A DNA stretch of 64,000 nucleotides from Knoxdaviesia capensis (taxonomy: Eukaryota; Ascomycota; Sordariomycetes; Microascales; Gondwanamycetaceae), in NCBI GenBank assembly GCA_001510575.1, contig LNGK01000007.1, positions 1,544,151 through 1,608,150 of the forward strand. The letters are read 5' to 3'. The translations under genes and the position numbers were made by a program. Under the pieces are notes generated by a model that saw only the letters and a program-made list of their open reading frames with translations, was not told the DNA's origin and did no database searches. The first letter of the stretch is position 1. Each line of letters starts with the position of its first letter. Below, piece after piece: positions 63,866-64,000 of this stretch.

Positions 63866-63880
63866 TAAGGGTTAGGGTTT
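63866..63880 (+). repeat. Telomere-like TTAGGG block
   Basis: TAAGGG, TTAGGG, then TTT: about two and a half units near the right end of the window, interstitial because other sequence follows. Confidence 0.8.
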
Positions 63881-64000
63881 CCTCTGACTCATCCTCGCAC
63901 CCCGGACCCGGTAAGCCGGGTTTGGCAGATCTCTGTTTTGTTGGGTTGTTTGGTCCTTGCTAATCTTATGGAAGCACATATTAACTCCTTCTATGCTGTC

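Noticed and set aside
63866..64000. Telomere at the right end of the window
   Set aside because: Only about two and a half TTAGGG units, followed by more than 100 bases of ordinary sequence, so it is interstitial.

Overview
The window looks like nuclear DNA of a filamentous ascomycete (Pezizomycotina). The evidence is short spliceosomal introns with GT-AG borders and CTAAC-type branch sites, long pyrimidine-rich leaders, no operons, and proteins of fungal families. A TeaR-like prenylated cell-end protein and dispersed palindromes related to TACTGTACAGTA make a eurotiomycete plausible, but I cannot place the species. Gene density is very low for a fungus: five intact genes and two decayed ones in 64 kb.

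Layout. At the left, on the minus strand, is a J-domain co-chaperone-like protein with a long charged, disordered tail (77-1771). About 11 kb without a recognisable gene follows. At 12.8-13.6 kb (minus) lie the remains of a secreted, cysteine-containing, Pro/Ser/Thr-rich protein gene with an apparent stop codon and a reading-frame break; telomere-like repeats flank it in inverted orientation. Another 12 kb without a gene leads to the central cluster: a two-exon teaR-like gene (25666-27619, +), a very GC-rich conserved fungal gene of unknown function (29984-31249, +) and a four-exon DCR2-type metallophosphoesterase (34092-31953, minus). The last two are convergent, about 0.7 kb apart. A GIT1-like major facilitator gene at 36.8-37.85 kb (+) is a pseudogene with at least five frame changes and a large internal deletion. 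Some 22 kb without a recognisable gene then runs to a small CxxC/CxxC protein gene (59876-60142, +), and the rest is non-coding.

The spacers are full of (CA)n, (CT)n and other simple repeats, two-unit TTAGGG blocks and TGTAC-centred palindromes. I found no tRNA, rRNA, CRISPR array or intact transposon. The four N tracts sit mostly in or beside poly-G or poly-T runs and look like assembly joints.

Functionally the intact genes are housekeeping-type: protein folding, cell polarity, and dephosphorylation linked to cell cycle and ER stress. They do not form a pathway or a biosynthetic cluster. I found no new multi-gene system. The notable signals are gene decay in a repeat-rich, gene-poor region, the telomere-like blocks and the recurrent palindromes.
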